Shown here: positions 40,667 to 50,699 of the stretch, in pieces
How positions within the stretch are numbered: position 1 is the stretch's first letter
Layout of the letters: the number at the start of each line of letters is the position of its first letter
NCBI GenBank assembly: GCA_947258885.1
Contig: CAMYKD010000011.1
Span: 5,834-69,833, forward strand
Length of the DNA stretch: 64,000 nt
DNA from: an uncultured Kiloniellales bacterium
GTDB taxonomy: Bacteria; Pseudomonadota; Alphaproteobacteria; Kiloniellales; JAKSDN01
Reading direction: 5' to 3'
Notes under the pieces: generated by a model
What the model saw: only the letters and a program-made list of their open reading frames with translations
What the model was told of the DNA's origin: nothing
Database searches by the model: none
Made by a program: the position numbers and the translations under genes

Positions 40667-42244
40667 ATGCCCAAGGTGCTGATTTCAGACAAGATGAGCG
40701 CGCTCGCCGCCGAATTGCTGCGCGAACGCGGCGTCGAGGTGGAGGTCGCTCCCGGCCTGCCGCCGGAGGAGCTGGCGGGGAAGATCGCCGACTGCGAGGG
40801 CCTGATCGTGCGCTCGGCCACCAAGGCGACGGCGGAGCTGATCGCCGCGGCCAAGCGCCTCAAGGCGATCGGCCGGGCCGGCATCGGCGTCGACAACGTG
40901 GACATCCAGGCCGCGACCAAGCGCGGCATCGTGGTCATGAACACCCCGGGCGGCAACGCGATCACGACGGCCGAGCACGCGATCGCCCTGCTGCTCGCGC
41001 TGGCCCGCCAGATCCCCGCCGCCGACCGCTCGACCCAGGCCGGCAAGTGGGAGAAGTCGCGTTTCATGGGGGTCGAGTTGACCGGCAAGACCCTCGGGAT
41101 CGTCGGCTGCGGCAACATCGGCTCGATCGTGGCCAACCGGGCGCTCGGCCTGAAGCTGCGCGTGGTCGCCTACGACCCCTATCTCTCGCCTGACCGCGCC
41201 GAGGACCTGAACATCGAGAAGGTCTCGCTGGAGGACCTCCTGGCCAGGTCCGATTTCATCTCGCTGCACGTGCCGCTGAACGATCAGACCCGCGGCATCA
41301 TCGACGCCGCGGCCCTGGCCAAGACCAAGTCCGGCGTCAGGATCGTCAACTGCGCGCGCGGCGGCTTGGTGGTCGAGGCGGACCTCAAGGCGGCCCTGGA
41401 TTCGGGCCACGTCGCGGGCGCGGCCCTCGACGTCTATGCCGAGGAGCCGGCGCGCGACAACCCGCTGTTCGGCTCGGACCTGCTCGTGGCGACGCCGCAC
41501 CTGGGCGCGGCGACCAGCGAGGCGCAGGAGAAGGTGGCCGTGCAGATCGCCGAGCAGATGGCCGATTTCCTCCTGACCGGGGCGGTCTCCAACGCGCTCA
41601 ACATGCCCTCGCTGACCGCCGAGGAGGCGGCCCACCTCAAGCCCTACATGACGCTGGCCGAGCAACTCGGCTCCTTCGCCGGGCAGCTGACCCGCTCCGG
41701 CCTCAAGGGCGTCACCATCGAATACGAGGGCCAGGTCGCGGGGCTGAACACCCGGCCGCTCACCCAGCTCGCACTGGCCGGCCTGCTCGCGCCGATCCTC
41801 GAGTCCGTCAACATGATCAACGCGCCGGTGATCGCGCGCGAGCGCGACATCGATATTCGCGAGATCCGGCACGAGCGGGACTGCGACTACCAGACCCTGA
41901 TCCGCGTCACCGTGCTGACCGAGGCCCAGGAGCGCTCGCTTGCCGGCACGCTGTTCGGGGGCACCAAGCCGCGCCTGGTCGAGATCAAGGGCATCCCCAT
42001 AGAGGCCGAGCTGGGCGCGCATATGCTCTATATCTCCAACGAGGACAAGCCCGGCCTGATCGGCGCGCTGGGCACGACGCTGGGCGACGCCGGGGTCAAC
42101 ATCGCGACCTTCCACCTGGGCCGCGCCGAGGCCGGCGCCGACGCGTTGGCGCTGATCGAGCTTGACGAGGCGATCGCCCCCGAGGTGCTCGCCAAGGTGC
42201 GCACCCTGCCGCATATCAAGCAGGCCGTGCCGCTCAGGTTCTAG
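40667..42244 (+). CDS. serA: Phosphoglycerate dehydrogenase
   Basis: MPKVLISDKMSALAAELLRERGVEVEV...RAGIGVDNVDIQAATKRGIVVMNTPGGNAITTAEHAIALLLALARQIP; ACT domain at C-terminus. Confidence 0.97.
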   Translation: MPKVLISDKMSALAAELLRERGVEVEVAPGLPPEELAGKIADCEGLIVRSATKATAELIAAAKRLKAIGRAGIGVDNVDIQAATKRGIVVMNTPGGNAITTAEHAIALLLALARQIPAADRSTQAGKWEKSRFMGVELTGKTLGIVGCGNIGSIVANRALGLKLRVVAYDPYLSPDRAEDLNIEKVSLEDLLARSDFISLHVPLNDQTRGIIDAAALAKTKSGVRIVNCARGGLVVEADLKAALDSGHVAGAALDVYAEEPARDNPLFGSDLLVATPHLGAATSEAQEKVAVQIAEQMADFLLTGAVSNALNMPSLTAEEAAHLKPYMTLAEQLGSFAGQLTRSGLKGVTIEYEGQVAGLNTRPLTQLALAGLLAPILESVNMINAPVIARERDIDIREIRHERDCDYQTLIRVTVLTEAQERSLAGTLFGGTKPRLVEIKGIPIEAELGAHMLYISNEDKPGLIGALGTTLGDAGVNIATFHLGRAEAGADALALIELDEAIAPEVLAKVRTLPHIKQAVPLRF

Positions 42245-42252
42245 GCTCCGCC

Positions 42253-43176
42253 ATGGACCGCCGGATCTCTTGGGTGGTGCTCTGGCCGCTCCTCCTGTGG
42301 CCCGGATTGGCCGATGCCGGTCCGCTCGACCAGCTGGGCATCGAAGTGCAGACCACGAGGGCCCGGCCGCCGCTTCCGCTGCGGCCCTTCGACCATGCCT
42401 GGCCGCCGGCCAACCTTGTGCCTGACAGCCGGCCGGGCCTGGGTACCCTCGACGTCGCCGAGGCCTGGCTGGTCGAGCCGACGACCCGCTACGGCCACGG
42501 CGTCTTGGGTGACGCGGTCGAGGCGGCCGGCCTGCTGGTGATCCTGCGCGACGGCCGCCGCCTGTCGTACCGGCTCCCGGACGACTCCGTCTTCGAGGAC
42601 CTCCAGCCCCGGGTCGCCGACCTCGACAACGACGGCCGGGAGGAGATCATTGTCGTCCGGTCCAGGCCGGGTGCCGGGGCGGCCCTGGCCGTGTTCCACG
42701 TCGAGGGCGGCAGCCTCAGCCCGCGCGCCGAGACGCCGGCCATCGGCCGTTCCAACCGCTGGCTCAACCCGGTCGGCATCGGCGATTTCGACGGCGACGG
42801 CGGGCCGGAGGTGGCCTATGTCGAGACCCCCCACATCGGCGGGACCCTGCGCATCTGGCAGCTGATCGGGGACCAATTGGCACAGGTCGGCAAGCTGCAT
42901 GGCTTCTCCAACCACGCGATCGGCTCGCGCGAGCTGGGCCTCTCGGCGGTCCTCGACCTGGACGGCGACGGCAGCGACGACCTGCTGCTGCCCGACGCGA
43001 CGCGGCGGAGCCTCAGGCTGGTCTCCTTCGCGCGCCGGCGCTTCACCGAGCTTGGCCGCCTCGAGCACGAGCGGGAGATCGACACCGCTTTCACGGTCGG
43101 CGACCAGGACGGCAACGGCCGCGACGACATCGCCTACGGCCTTGCCGACGGCGCTTGGGTGCTGCTGCTTCGCTAA
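42253..43176 (+). CDS. FG-GAP/VCBS-repeat secreted protein
   Basis: Signal peptide; repeated calcium-loop-like DLDNDGREEIIVV, DFDGDGGPEVAYV, DLDGDGSDDLLLP, DQDGNGRDDIAYG. Confidence 0.8.
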   Translation: MDRRISWVVLWPLLLWPGLADAGPLDQLGIEVQTTRARPPLPLRPFDHAWPPANLVPDSRPGLGTLDVAEAWLVEPTTRYGHGVLGDAVEAAGLLVILRDGRRLSYRLPDDSVFEDLQPRVADLDNDGREEIIVVRSRPGAGAALAVFHVEGGSLSPRAETPAIGRSNRWLNPVGIGDFDGDGGPEVAYVETPHIGGTLRIWQLIGDQLAQVGKLHGFSNHAIGSRELGLSAVLDLDGDGSDDLLLPDATRRSLRLVSFARRRFTELGRLEHEREIDTAFTVGDQDGNGRDDIAYGLADGAWVLLLR

Positions 43177-43201
43177 CCGGAGGTTCCCGAGTCGGCGGTC
43201 T

Positions 43202-43594
43202 TCAACGTCTTGGTGCGGTATGGGCGCGCAGCCATTCCGCCAAGTCCTCTTCGCCGACCTCTCCCGCGGCGACGCCAAGCATGGCTCGCGTCGCCTCCAC
43301 CTTGTCGGCAGTTAGCCGCCGGCCGTTCAGCGCCAGGAAGAGGCCCAGTGCCAGAAAGGCGACTCGCTTGTTGCCGTCGACGAAAGGATGATTACGGGCG
43401 ATACCGACCACATAGGCCGCCGCCAGCCGTTCCAAGTCTGTCGCCGGTTGGTAGGCATGGAGATTCACCGGCCGGGCGAGGGCGGAATCCAGCAATCCGT
43501 TGTCGCGTATGCCCTCTGGTCCGCCGTGTTCGGCGAGAGTCTCGCCATGCAGCAGGATGAGCGCCTGACGGTCGACCCAGACCGGCTCGGTCAT
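43202..43594 (-). CDS. doc: Type II toxin, Doc (death on curing) family Fic fold
   Basis: HGETLAEHGGPEGIRDNGLLDSALARP...VVGIARNHPFVDGNKRVAFLALGLFLALNG. Confidence 0.93.
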   Translation of the reverse strand: MTEPVWVDRQALILLHGETLAEHGGPEGIRDNGLLDSALARPVNLHAYQPATDLERLAAAYVVGIARNHPFVDGNKRVAFLALGLFLALNGRRLTADKVEATRAMLGVAAGEVGEEDLAEWLRAHTAPRR

Positions 43595-43815
43595 TTGGCC
43601 AGGGCGCGAAAGGTCTCGCGATACTCCTTCATAAACCCGCGCCCCAGCTCGAGCTGTTCCTCGACGGCCGGATCATAGGGTGTCAGGAGATAGCCGCTAG
43701 GTGTTTCCGTGACGAACAGCGTGTCGCCGCGGCCGACCTTGAGGCGCGCCAGCATCTCCTTGGGGACGATGGCGCCGGTCGAGGTACCGACCGTGGTGAG
43801 CTTCAGTTTAAGCAT
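43591..43815 (-). CDS. AbrB/MazE-family antitoxin
   Basis: MLKLKLTTVGTSTGAIVPKEMLARLKVGRGDTLFVTETPSGYLLTP; 4-bp overlap with doc. Confidence 0.9.
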   Translation of the reverse strand: MLKLKLTTVGTSTGAIVPKEMLARLKVGRGDTLFVTETPSGYLLTPYDPAVEEQLELGRGFMKEYRETFRALAK

Positions 43816-43836
43816 GACGCATCCGTATTATTATAT

Positions 43837-43848
43837 TTATTATAATAA
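43837..43848. promoter_or_regulatory. AT-rich palindrome TTATTATAATAA upstream of abrB-doc, candidate autoregulatory operator
   Basis: Perfect 12-bp palindrome plus direct repeat TTATTATA at 43828-43835 and 43837-43844. Confidence 0.4.
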
Positions 43849-43867
43849 CCGAAACTGCGGTCGGCCG

Positions 43868-44392
43868 TCAATCCTCGTGTGCGGCCCTAACCCGGCGGGC
43901 CAGTTTGGTCATGCGCTGGACGGCCAGGATCGAGACGAGGACGGCCGCCGTGAAGACGTAGATGCCGGAATGCATGGCGACCTCGCTGATCAGCGAGGCC
44001 TGGATCGCGACGACCAGCAGCGCCACCACGAAGACGTCGAGCATGGACCAGCGGCCGAGCTGCTCGATCCAGCCGAGCGCGCGGCCGAGCAGGGCGCCGC
44101 CGGCGTCCGCCTGGTACCAGAGATAGAGCGCGAGGACCAGCTTGAGCAGCGGGAAGACTACGGAAAACACCACGATGACGGCGAACAGGAAGAGGTCGCC
44201 ATGGCGCCACAGCTCGGCCGCGCCCTGCAGGACCGAGACCCGCTCGGACAGGAACCACAGCTTCTCGACCGTCATGATCGGCAGGGTCCAGCCGAGCACG
44301 AGCAGGATCCCGGCGACCAGGAAGACCCAGCCGAGCAGGCGGTCGGGCCCGCGCGCCCTGGCGGCCAGGGAGTTGGGGTGTGGGCCGGCCAT
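43868..44392 (-). CDS. Single-module paraquat-inducible protein A family membrane protein
   Basis: LPIMTVEKLWFLSERVSVLQGAAELWRHGDLFLFAVIVVFSVVFPLLKLVLALYLW...IEQLGRWSMLDVFVVALLVVAIQ. Confidence 0.85.
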   Translation of the reverse strand: MAGPHPNSLAARARGPDRLLGWVFLVAGILLVLGWTLPIMTVEKLWFLSERVSVLQGAAELWRHGDLFLFAVIVVFSVVFPLLKLVLALYLWYQADAGGALLGRALGWIEQLGRWSMLDVFVVALLVVAIQASLISEVAMHSGIYVFTAAVLVSILAVQRMTKLARRVRAAHED

Positions 44393-44403
44393 TGCGCCCG
44401 CGT

Positions 44404-45228
44404 TCAATCCCGCGCGGCCGTGTGAACGACGCGTTGCGGGAAGGGAATCGTGCAGCCGGCGGCTTCGATGCGTTCCTTGGCCTGGCGGGTCAGGTCGAAC
44501 TTGAGCGCCCAAAAATCGCCGGTGTTCGCCCAGCAGCGCAGGTTGAGATTGACCGAGCTGTCGGCCAGCTCGCTGACCATGACCTGGGGTTCGGGATCCC
44601 CGAGCACGCGGGCGTCGCCCGCCAGCAAGTCGCGAAGCGCACCCAGCGCACGCTCCAGGTCGTCGCCGTAGTCGACCCCGACCGTCAGGTCGAGGCGGCG
44701 GGTCGGCAGGCGGGAGTAGTTGAGGATCGAGCGGCTCCAGATCTGGCTGTTGGGCACCGACCGGTAGATGCCGTCGAAGGTCGTGAACTCGGTGTTGAAC
44801 AGGCCGATCTCCTCGACCGTGCCGGCGATGCCCTCGGCGTCGACGTAGTCGCCGACCTTGAAGGGGCGCAGGAACAGCAGCATCAGCCCGGCGGCGATGT
44901 TGGAGAGCGTGCCCTGCAGGGCCAGACCGACGGCGAGGCCTGCGGTGCCGAGCACCGCCAGGATACTCGCAGTCTGCACGCCGAACTGCGCCAATACCGC
45001 GATGACCACCAAGACCAGGATCATGTAGCGGACCAGGTTCGAGAGTACGCCGCTCACCGTCGCGTCGGCGCGGGGCAGTCGAAGCAGGGCCCGCCGCAGG
45101 GCGCGCCGCGCCCAGCCGGCCAGGATCCAGCCGACGACCAGAAGGATCAGGGCGCCGAGGATATCGAGCGCGTACTGCAGCGCCAGCTCGCCGTACGTTT
45201 CCAAGAGTTTGCTTGCGTCCAGTTCCAT
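44404..45228 (-). CDS. Mechanosensitive ion channel family protein (MscS)
   Basis: [67 protein letters not shown]. Confidence 0.94.
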   Translation of the reverse strand: MELDASKLLETYGELALQYALDILGALILLVVGWILAGWARRALRRALLRLPRADATVSGVLSNLVRYMILVLVVIAVLAQFGVQTASILAVLGTAGLAVGLALQGTLSNIAAGLMLLFLRPFKVGDYVDAEGIAGTVEEIGLFNTEFTTFDGIYRSVPNSQIWSRSILNYSRLPTRRLDLTVGVDYGDDLERALGALRDLLAGDARVLGDPEPQVMVSELADSSVNLNLRCWANTGDFWALKFDLTRQAKERIEAAGCTIPFPQRVVHTAARD

Positions 45229-45408
45229 CACACCTCTCCTACACGCCAGAGCCTCGGGGCGGCCACACATTATCCGCCGCCTGCAAGGACCGCCAGCCCC
45301 GACCGGCTTGCCGTAAAGGGCCAAACCGGCTATTTCCCTTGGCGGCCTCCGGGTTTCGCCCAAGGGCCAGAACCAGCCCGGTACTCCGCTGAGAGAGTCA
45401 CGCGCCCG

Positions 45409-46557
45409 ATGAACGACCCCGGCGACACCGCCCTTCTGCCCGCGGGCCTGGAAGACATCCTGTCGCCCCAAGCGGCCCACGAGGCCGGCGTGGTCGAGCG
45501 GCTGATCGCCGCCTTTGCCGGCCAGGGATACGAGCGGGTCAAGCCGCCGCTGCTCGAGTTCGAGGAGACCCTGCTGGCCGGCGCCGGGGCCGCCGTGGCG
45601 CAGCAGACCTTCCGCCTGATGGACCCGGTCAGCCAGCGCATGATGGGCCTGCGGGCCGACATGACGCCGCAGGTGGCGCGGATCGCCGCGACCCGTCTGC
45701 AGCGCGCGCCCAGGCCGCTGCGGCTCTGCTACGGTGGCCAGGTCCTGCGCGTCAGCGGCAGCCAGTTGCGCAGCGAACGGCAGTTCGGCCAAGCCGGCGT
45801 GGAGCTGATCGGCGCGTCGCAGGAGGGGGCCGACGCCGAGGTCGTCCTGCTGGCCGCCGAGGCGCTGGGCGCGGTCGGGGTCGAACGGCTTTCGATCGAC
45901 CTCTGCCTGCCGCCCCTGGTCGGCGCGCTGGCCCGGGAGCTGGGCTTCGACGACGGTCCGGGCCGGGCCCTGCTCCAGGCGCTGGACCGCAAGGACGCCG
46001 CGGCGGTGGACGCGCTGGCCGGGGACCGGGCCTCGCTGTTCCAGGCCCTGTTGCGCGCGGCCGGCCCAGCCGAGGCCGCCCTGGAGGCCCTGACCGCCGT
46101 CGCGCTGCCCGAGCCCGCCTCGGCGGATATCGCCCGCCTCGCGCGCGTCATCGGGCTGATCCGCGCGGCGGCGCCGGAGTTGACGCTGACCGTCGATCCG
46201 GTCGAGCATCGCGGCTTCGAGTACCAGACCGGGGTGAGCTTCACCTTTTTCGCCCAGGGGGTCCGGGGCGAGCTGGGCCGGGGCGGCCGCTATGTAGCGG
46301 AGCCGCCGGGCAATGGACCGGAATTCTCGACCGGATTCACGCTCTACATGGACACGGTGCTGCGCGCGCTGCCCGAGGCCGCGCCGCCGCGCCGGCTCTA
46401 TCTGCCGGTCGGCGGCGACCCGGCGCGAACGCGCGAGCTGCGCGCGGCCGGCTGGATCACCCTGGCCGGCCTCGAGGCGGCGGCCGACCCGAAGGCCGAG
46501 GCGCGGCGCTTGGCCTGTACGCATCTGCTGACCGCCGAAGGTATCGAGGAGCTCTAG
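45409..46557 (+). CDS. hisZ: ATP phosphoribosyltransferase regulatory subunit
   Basis: [48 protein letters not shown]...[26 protein letters not shown]. Confidence 0.93.
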   Translation: MNDPGDTALLPAGLEDILSPQAAHEAGVVERLIAAFAGQGYERVKPPLLEFEETLLAGAGAAVAQQTFRLMDPVSQRMMGLRADMTPQVARIAATRLQRAPRPLRLCYGGQVLRVSGSQLRSERQFGQAGVELIGASQEGADAEVVLLAAEALGAVGVERLSIDLCLPPLVGALARELGFDDGPGRALLQALDRKDAAAVDALAGDRASLFQALLRAAGPAEAALEALTAVALPEPASADIARLARVIGLIRAAAPELTLTVDPVEHRGFEYQTGVSFTFFAQGVRGELGRGGRYVAEPPGNGPEFSTGFTLYMDTVLRALPEAAPPRRLYLPVGGDPARTRELRAAGWITLAGLEAAADPKAEARRLACTHLLTAEGIEEL

Positions 46558-46561
46558 GACT

Positions 46562-47854
46562 ATGGCGAACGTCATCGTGGTCGGCTCGCAATGGGGCGAC
46601 GAGGGCAAGGGCAAGATCGTCGACTGGCTGTCCGAACGCGCCGACGTCGTGGTGCGTTTCCAGGGCGGCCACAACGCCGGCCACACGCTCGTGGTCGGCG
46701 GCGTGACCTACAAGCTCTCCCTGCTGCCCTCGGGCGTGGTGCGTTCCGGCAAGATCTCGATCATCGGCAACGGCGTCGTGATCGATCCCTGGGCACTCAT
46801 CGAGGAGATCGCGCGGCTGGGCGAGCTGGGCCTCGAGATCACGCCGGAGACCCTGAAGATCGCCGACAACGCGGCGCTGATCCTGCCGCTGCACGGGAAG
46901 ATCGACCGCGCCCGCGAGGTCGCACGCGGCGCGACCGCGATCGGCACGACCGGGCGCGGCATCGGTCCGGCCTACGAGGACAAGGTCGGCCGCCGGGCGG
47001 TTCGGCTCTGCGATCTGGCCGACCGGGAGGCGCTCGGCCAGCGGGTCGATGCCCTGCTGCTCCACCACAACGCCCTGCTGCGCGGCCTGGGAGAGCCCGA
47101 GTTCGATCGGGCCGAGACGATCCGGGAGCTGGAGGCCGTCGCGCCCAAGGTACTGCCCTTCGCCGACCGGGTCTGGCATCGCTTGGACGAGGCGCACCGG
47201 GCCGGCAGGCGGATCCTCTTCGAGGGCGCCCAAGGCGCCATGCTGGACATCGACCACGGCACCTATCCCTTCGTGACCTCGTCCAATACCGTGGCCGGCC
47301 AGGCCGCAGCCGGCGCCGGCGTGGCGGTCGGCGCACTGGACTACGTGCTCGGCATCACCAAGGCCTACACGACGCGGGTCGGCAGCGGTCCCTTTCCGAG
47401 CGAGCTGGAAGACGAGGTCGGCCAGCGGCTCGGCGAGCGCGGCCACGAGTTCGGCACGGTGACCGGGCGCCGCCGGCGCTGCGGCTGGTTCGACGCGGTC
47501 ATGGTGCGCCAGGCGGTCACCGTGGGCGGCATCGACGGCATCGCGCTGACCAAGCTCGACGTGCTGGACGGTCTCTCCGAGCTCAAGGTCTGCGTCGGCT
47601 ACCGGATCGACGGCGAGACCGTCGATCACCTGCCGGCCCTGGGCGCGCTGCAGGCGGCCGCACAGCCGGTGTACGAGACCCTGGAGGGCTGGCGGGACAG
47701 CACCCGGGGCGCGAGGTCCTGGGCCGACCTGCCGGCCACGGCGGTCAAGTACATCCGGCGCATCGAGGAACTGATCGACGCGCCGGTCGCCCTGCTGTCG
47801 ACCAGCCCCGAACGCGAAGACACGATCCTGGTGTGCGACCCCTTTGCCGGCTAG
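46562..47854 (+). CDS. purA: Adenylosuccinate synthetase
   Basis: [45 protein letters not shown]...[18 protein letters not shown]. Confidence 0.98.
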   Translation: MANVIVVGSQWGDEGKGKIVDWLSERADVVVRFQGGHNAGHTLVVGGVTYKLSLLPSGVVRSGKISIIGNGVVIDPWALIEEIARLGELGLEITPETLKIADNAALILPLHGKIDRAREVARGATAIGTTGRGIGPAYEDKVGRRAVRLCDLADREALGQRVDALLLHHNALLRGLGEPEFDRAETIRELEAVAPKVLPFADRVWHRLDEAHRAGRRILFEGAQGAMLDIDHGTYPFVTSSNTVAGQAAAGAGVAVGALDYVLGITKAYTTRVGSGPFPSELEDEVGQRLGERGHEFGTVTGRRRRCGWFDAVMVRQAVTVGGIDGIALTKLDVLDGLSELKVCVGYRIDGETVDHLPALGALQAAAQPVYETLEGWRDSTRGARSWADLPATAVKYIRRIEELIDAPVALLSTSPEREDTILVCDPFAG

Positions 47855-48104
47855 GGGGAGAGGTCCGCGCCGCCCCGGGGCCGTGCGGCGAATATTCCCG
47901 ACGAAGCTGCCTTCGATCACACCAAGTGCTCGAATTCTCGGCTGCCGTTAAGCCGGAGCCGGGGATTCCGGCGCGCAGGCGCATTGGGCGATCCGGCCGC
48001 CCGATCCCGAAGCATTAACCTTCCGTTTGGTCTATTGGGATTAAATAAATCCGCCTATCTGACTGTCGAATGACAGGATCGGACGAGTGCATGGCGAGGA
48101 GGCG

Positions 48105-50144
48105 ATGAGCCGCAGCGAGGCAAGCGAGGGGCAAGCCGGTCAGGGCAGCGGGGGCGTGTCGCTGGGTCCCGACGGGCGTTTCGAGCTGCTGCCCGGCGTG
48201 CGTCTGCCGCGGCTCGACTCACCCCATGCCGAGGCGTATGAGGCGCGTGACATGAGGGAACCGGACCGACCTCATTTTGCACTGATCTGTCGCCGAGAAT
48301 TGCTGCCCAGAGTCGACATTCTCGAACGCGTATCGCGGATCGACCGGAGTTCGATGATCAAGCCCAGACAGTGGGGCGTGGTCGACTGGCACCCGGCCGG
48401 GGGAAGACGTTTCGCGATCGTTTTCGAACAGCCGGGCGGCGGGCGTGTGTTCGGTGGCTCGCCGGGCGAGTTCGCGCCGATGAGGCTGGAAGATATCAGG
48501 CGATCCGTCATAGCTCCGCTGGTGCCCCTGCTACAGGAGTTGTCCGAGCGCGGGATTACCCATCGGGCGATTCGTCCGGATAATCTGTTCTACACCGACG
48601 AAAGCCGCAGCAAAGTAGTTCTCGGCGAGAGCGTTTCCACGCCGCCCGGTCTGGCCCAGAAGGCCGTCTTCGAAACCATCGAAAACGGCATGGCTGAGGC
48701 GTCGGGCCGCGGTCCGGGATACCCGCCCGATGATCTCTATGCGTTCGGCGTGCTTCTGGTCGTCTTGTTGACCGGCGAGATCCCATGCGCCGACATGACA
48801 GATCAGGAGATCGTCGCGGCCAAGCTCAAGCGTGGCTCCTATTCAGCCCTCTGCGGCAGGGCGCGGATCCCGCTTGCCATGCTGGAACCGCTTCGGGGGC
48901 TGTTGTGCGACGATTCGAGCGAGCGTTGGACCACGGGAGATCTAAAATCGTGGCTGGGCGGGCGTCAATTGACACCCAAGCTTCCGGCACTGCCGCCCAA
49001 GGCGACGCGGCCCTTCAGGTTCGCCGGGACCGAGTATCTGGACGCCCGCTCGCTGGCCTACGCCCTGGGCAACGACTGGCCGAATGCGGGGCCCAGCCTA
49101 TACAACGGCAAGATCGCCGATTGGATGCTTCGTAGCCTGGGTAATGAGCCGCGCGCCCAATTGATCGGCAATACGATGCGCCGGCGTCAGTATGCTTCGG
49201 CCGAGGATGGCGGTAGCGACGACCGGACCATTTCGCGCATCTTGATGGCGCTCGATCCCGAGGCGCCGCTTCGCTACAAGGGGCTTGCGGTCAACATCGA
49301 GGGCTTGGGCCCGGCGCTGGCGGCAAACTACCAAAAACCGGAAAAAGTCCAGCTGTTCGTGGAGGTGCTGAGGGGCCGGCTTCCCTTGGCCTGGTTCGAC
49401 GCCCAGCTAGCGAACCGGCCGGAACTCCTGTCCGTCAAGAAACTGATCGAACAAGCGTGCTCTTTCGCAACCCGGGCCCGGGCCGGGTTCGGCATCGAGC
49501 GCTGCCTTTATCAGCTCAATCCCCAGTGGCCCTGCCAGAGTCCTTTGCTGGCACAGGAGTATGTCTGTTATGTCAAAGACTTGCTGCCCGCTCTGGAGCG
49601 TATCGCCGGGCGTGGCATGCCGTCGGAAGAACCGGTCGACAAACACATTGCCGCCTTCTGCGCGGCGCGCACCAGACAGGTACCGGAGCGTCTCCTGAAT
49701 AATCTGGCCGCGGATAGCGCGACCGTCAGGCATATGGCCATGTTGCAGCTCTTGGCGGACGTTCAGAGACGTACGGGTCCGGCCCGACTTCCGGCGTTGA
49801 CCCGCTGGTATGCCAGCCTGCTTGCCCCCGCCATCGATGGATACCGCAACCGGCCGTACCGAAAACAGCTGGCCGACGAGATCGCGCGCTTGGTCGAACA
49901 GGGCGAGCTGGGGCTTCTGAGCGTCCTGTTCGACAATCCGGCCGCGGTCCGGGCCGACGAGCAGGGCTTCGCGGCCGCCCGCGCCCAGTACCGGCAGGCC
50001 GCCAATCGAATCTCCTGGCTGGAGCAGGGGGGGCTGAGTGGGCCGGAAAACGTGCTGCGCGCCAGTCGGCAGGCGGCAAGCATGGTCTCCGCCGTGCTTT
50101 CCGGACTGATGCTTGTCGTGCTGACGGTGTTCTACGCGATGTGA
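48105..50144 (+). CDS. Predicted pseudokinase (Ser/Thr kinase-like domain, helical region, C-terminal TM helix)
   Basis: LLQELSERGITHRAIRPDNLFYTDESRSKVVLGES...PDDLYAFGVLLVVLLTGEIP...; C-terminal MVSAVLSGLMLVVLTVFYAM; start chosen at ATG 48105 behind GAGGAGG. Confidence 0.75.
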   Translation: MSRSEASEGQAGQGSGGVSLGPDGRFELLPGVRLPRLDSPHAEAYEARDMREPDRPHFALICRRELLPRVDILERVSRIDRSSMIKPRQWGVVDWHPAGGRRFAIVFEQPGGGRVFGGSPGEFAPMRLEDIRRSVIAPLVPLLQELSERGITHRAIRPDNLFYTDESRSKVVLGESVSTPPGLAQKAVFETIENGMAEASGRGPGYPPDDLYAFGVLLVVLLTGEIPCADMTDQEIVAAKLKRGSYSALCGRARIPLAMLEPLRGLLCDDSSERWTTGDLKSWLGGRQLTPKLPALPPKATRPFRFAGTEYLDARSLAYALGNDWPNAGPSLYNGKIADWMLRSLGNEPRAQLIGNTMRRRQYASAEDGGSDDRTISRILMALDPEAPLRYKGLAVNIEGLGPALAANYQKPEKVQLFVEVLRGRLPLAWFDAQLANRPELLSVKKLIEQACSFATRARAGFGIERCLYQLNPQWPCQSPLLAQEYVCYVKDLLPALERIAGRGMPSEEPVDKHIAAFCAARTRQVPERLLNNLAADSATVRHMAMLQLLADVQRRTGPARLPALTRWYASLLAPAIDGYRNRPYRKQLADEIARLVEQGELGLLSVLFDNPAAVRADEQGFAAARAQYRQAANRISWLEQGGLSGPENVLRASRQAASMVSAVLSGLMLVVLTVFYAM

Positions 50145-50157
50145 GGAAACGTCCCCG

Positions 50158-50655
50158 ATGGCCGAAGCCGCCAAACGGACCAAAGCCGCTAAAGCGACCG
50201 CCCCCTGGCGGCCCAGAATTCTGTTCTGGACCGTGCTGCTGCCCGTCGCCGGATTGTTCCTGCCGACCTTGACGGTGCTGGCCTTGGCCATGCTGCCGAC
50301 CTTGGGCGCCTATGTGGCCGAACGCAGCCGCGAGAACCACTTGGTCGTCACGGTGGGCCTGATGAACTTCTGCGGCAGCCTGCCGGCGGTGGTGAAGCTC
50401 TGGTCCGGGGGGCAGAGTTTCGCCGCCATCGGACCCGTGCTGCACGATGTCTTCGGCTGGTTGGTCGCCTACAGCGCGGCCGGTATCGGTTGGCTGATCT
50501 ATCTGCTCATGCCGCCCATCGTGGCGTCGTACTGCCGGGTGGCCAGTCAAACCCACGTGCAATTGCTGAAACACGATCAGCGTAAGCTGGTCGAAGTCTG
50601 GGGCGAGGCCGTTACCCAGCCCCCCGAAACGGGCGGCGCCCCGGGGGCCGGGTGA
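50158..50655 (+). CDS. Small integral membrane protein partner of the pseudokinase gene
   Basis: MAEAAKRTKAAKATAPWRPRILFWTVLLPVAGLFLPTLTVLALAMLPTLGAYVAERS...; 13 bp after the kinase-like ORF. Confidence 0.75.
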   Translation: MAEAAKRTKAAKATAPWRPRILFWTVLLPVAGLFLPTLTVLALAMLPTLGAYVAERSRENHLVVTVGLMNFCGSLPAVVKLWSGGQSFAAIGPVLHDVFGWLVAYSAAGIGWLIYLLMPPIVASYCRVASQTHVQLLKHDQRKLVEVWGEAVTQPPETGGAPGAG

Positions 50656-50699
50656 GCCGCGAAAGGCGGTTTCTCGGCGCCGGCCTGTATCCGCTTCCC

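Noticed and set aside
39250-41136. 628-aa minus-strand ORF over serC
   Set aside because: Antisense to serC with no recognisable domain
44380-46557. 725-aa plus ORF and 760-aa minus ORF (44404..46686)
   Set aside because: They are hisZ and mscS extended upstream through antisense sequence; true starts set at 45409 and 45228
48000-48060. CtrA-like TTAA motifs (CATTAACCTTCCGTTTGG) upstream of the pseudokinase gene
   Set aside because: Second TTAA half-site missing at the required spacing
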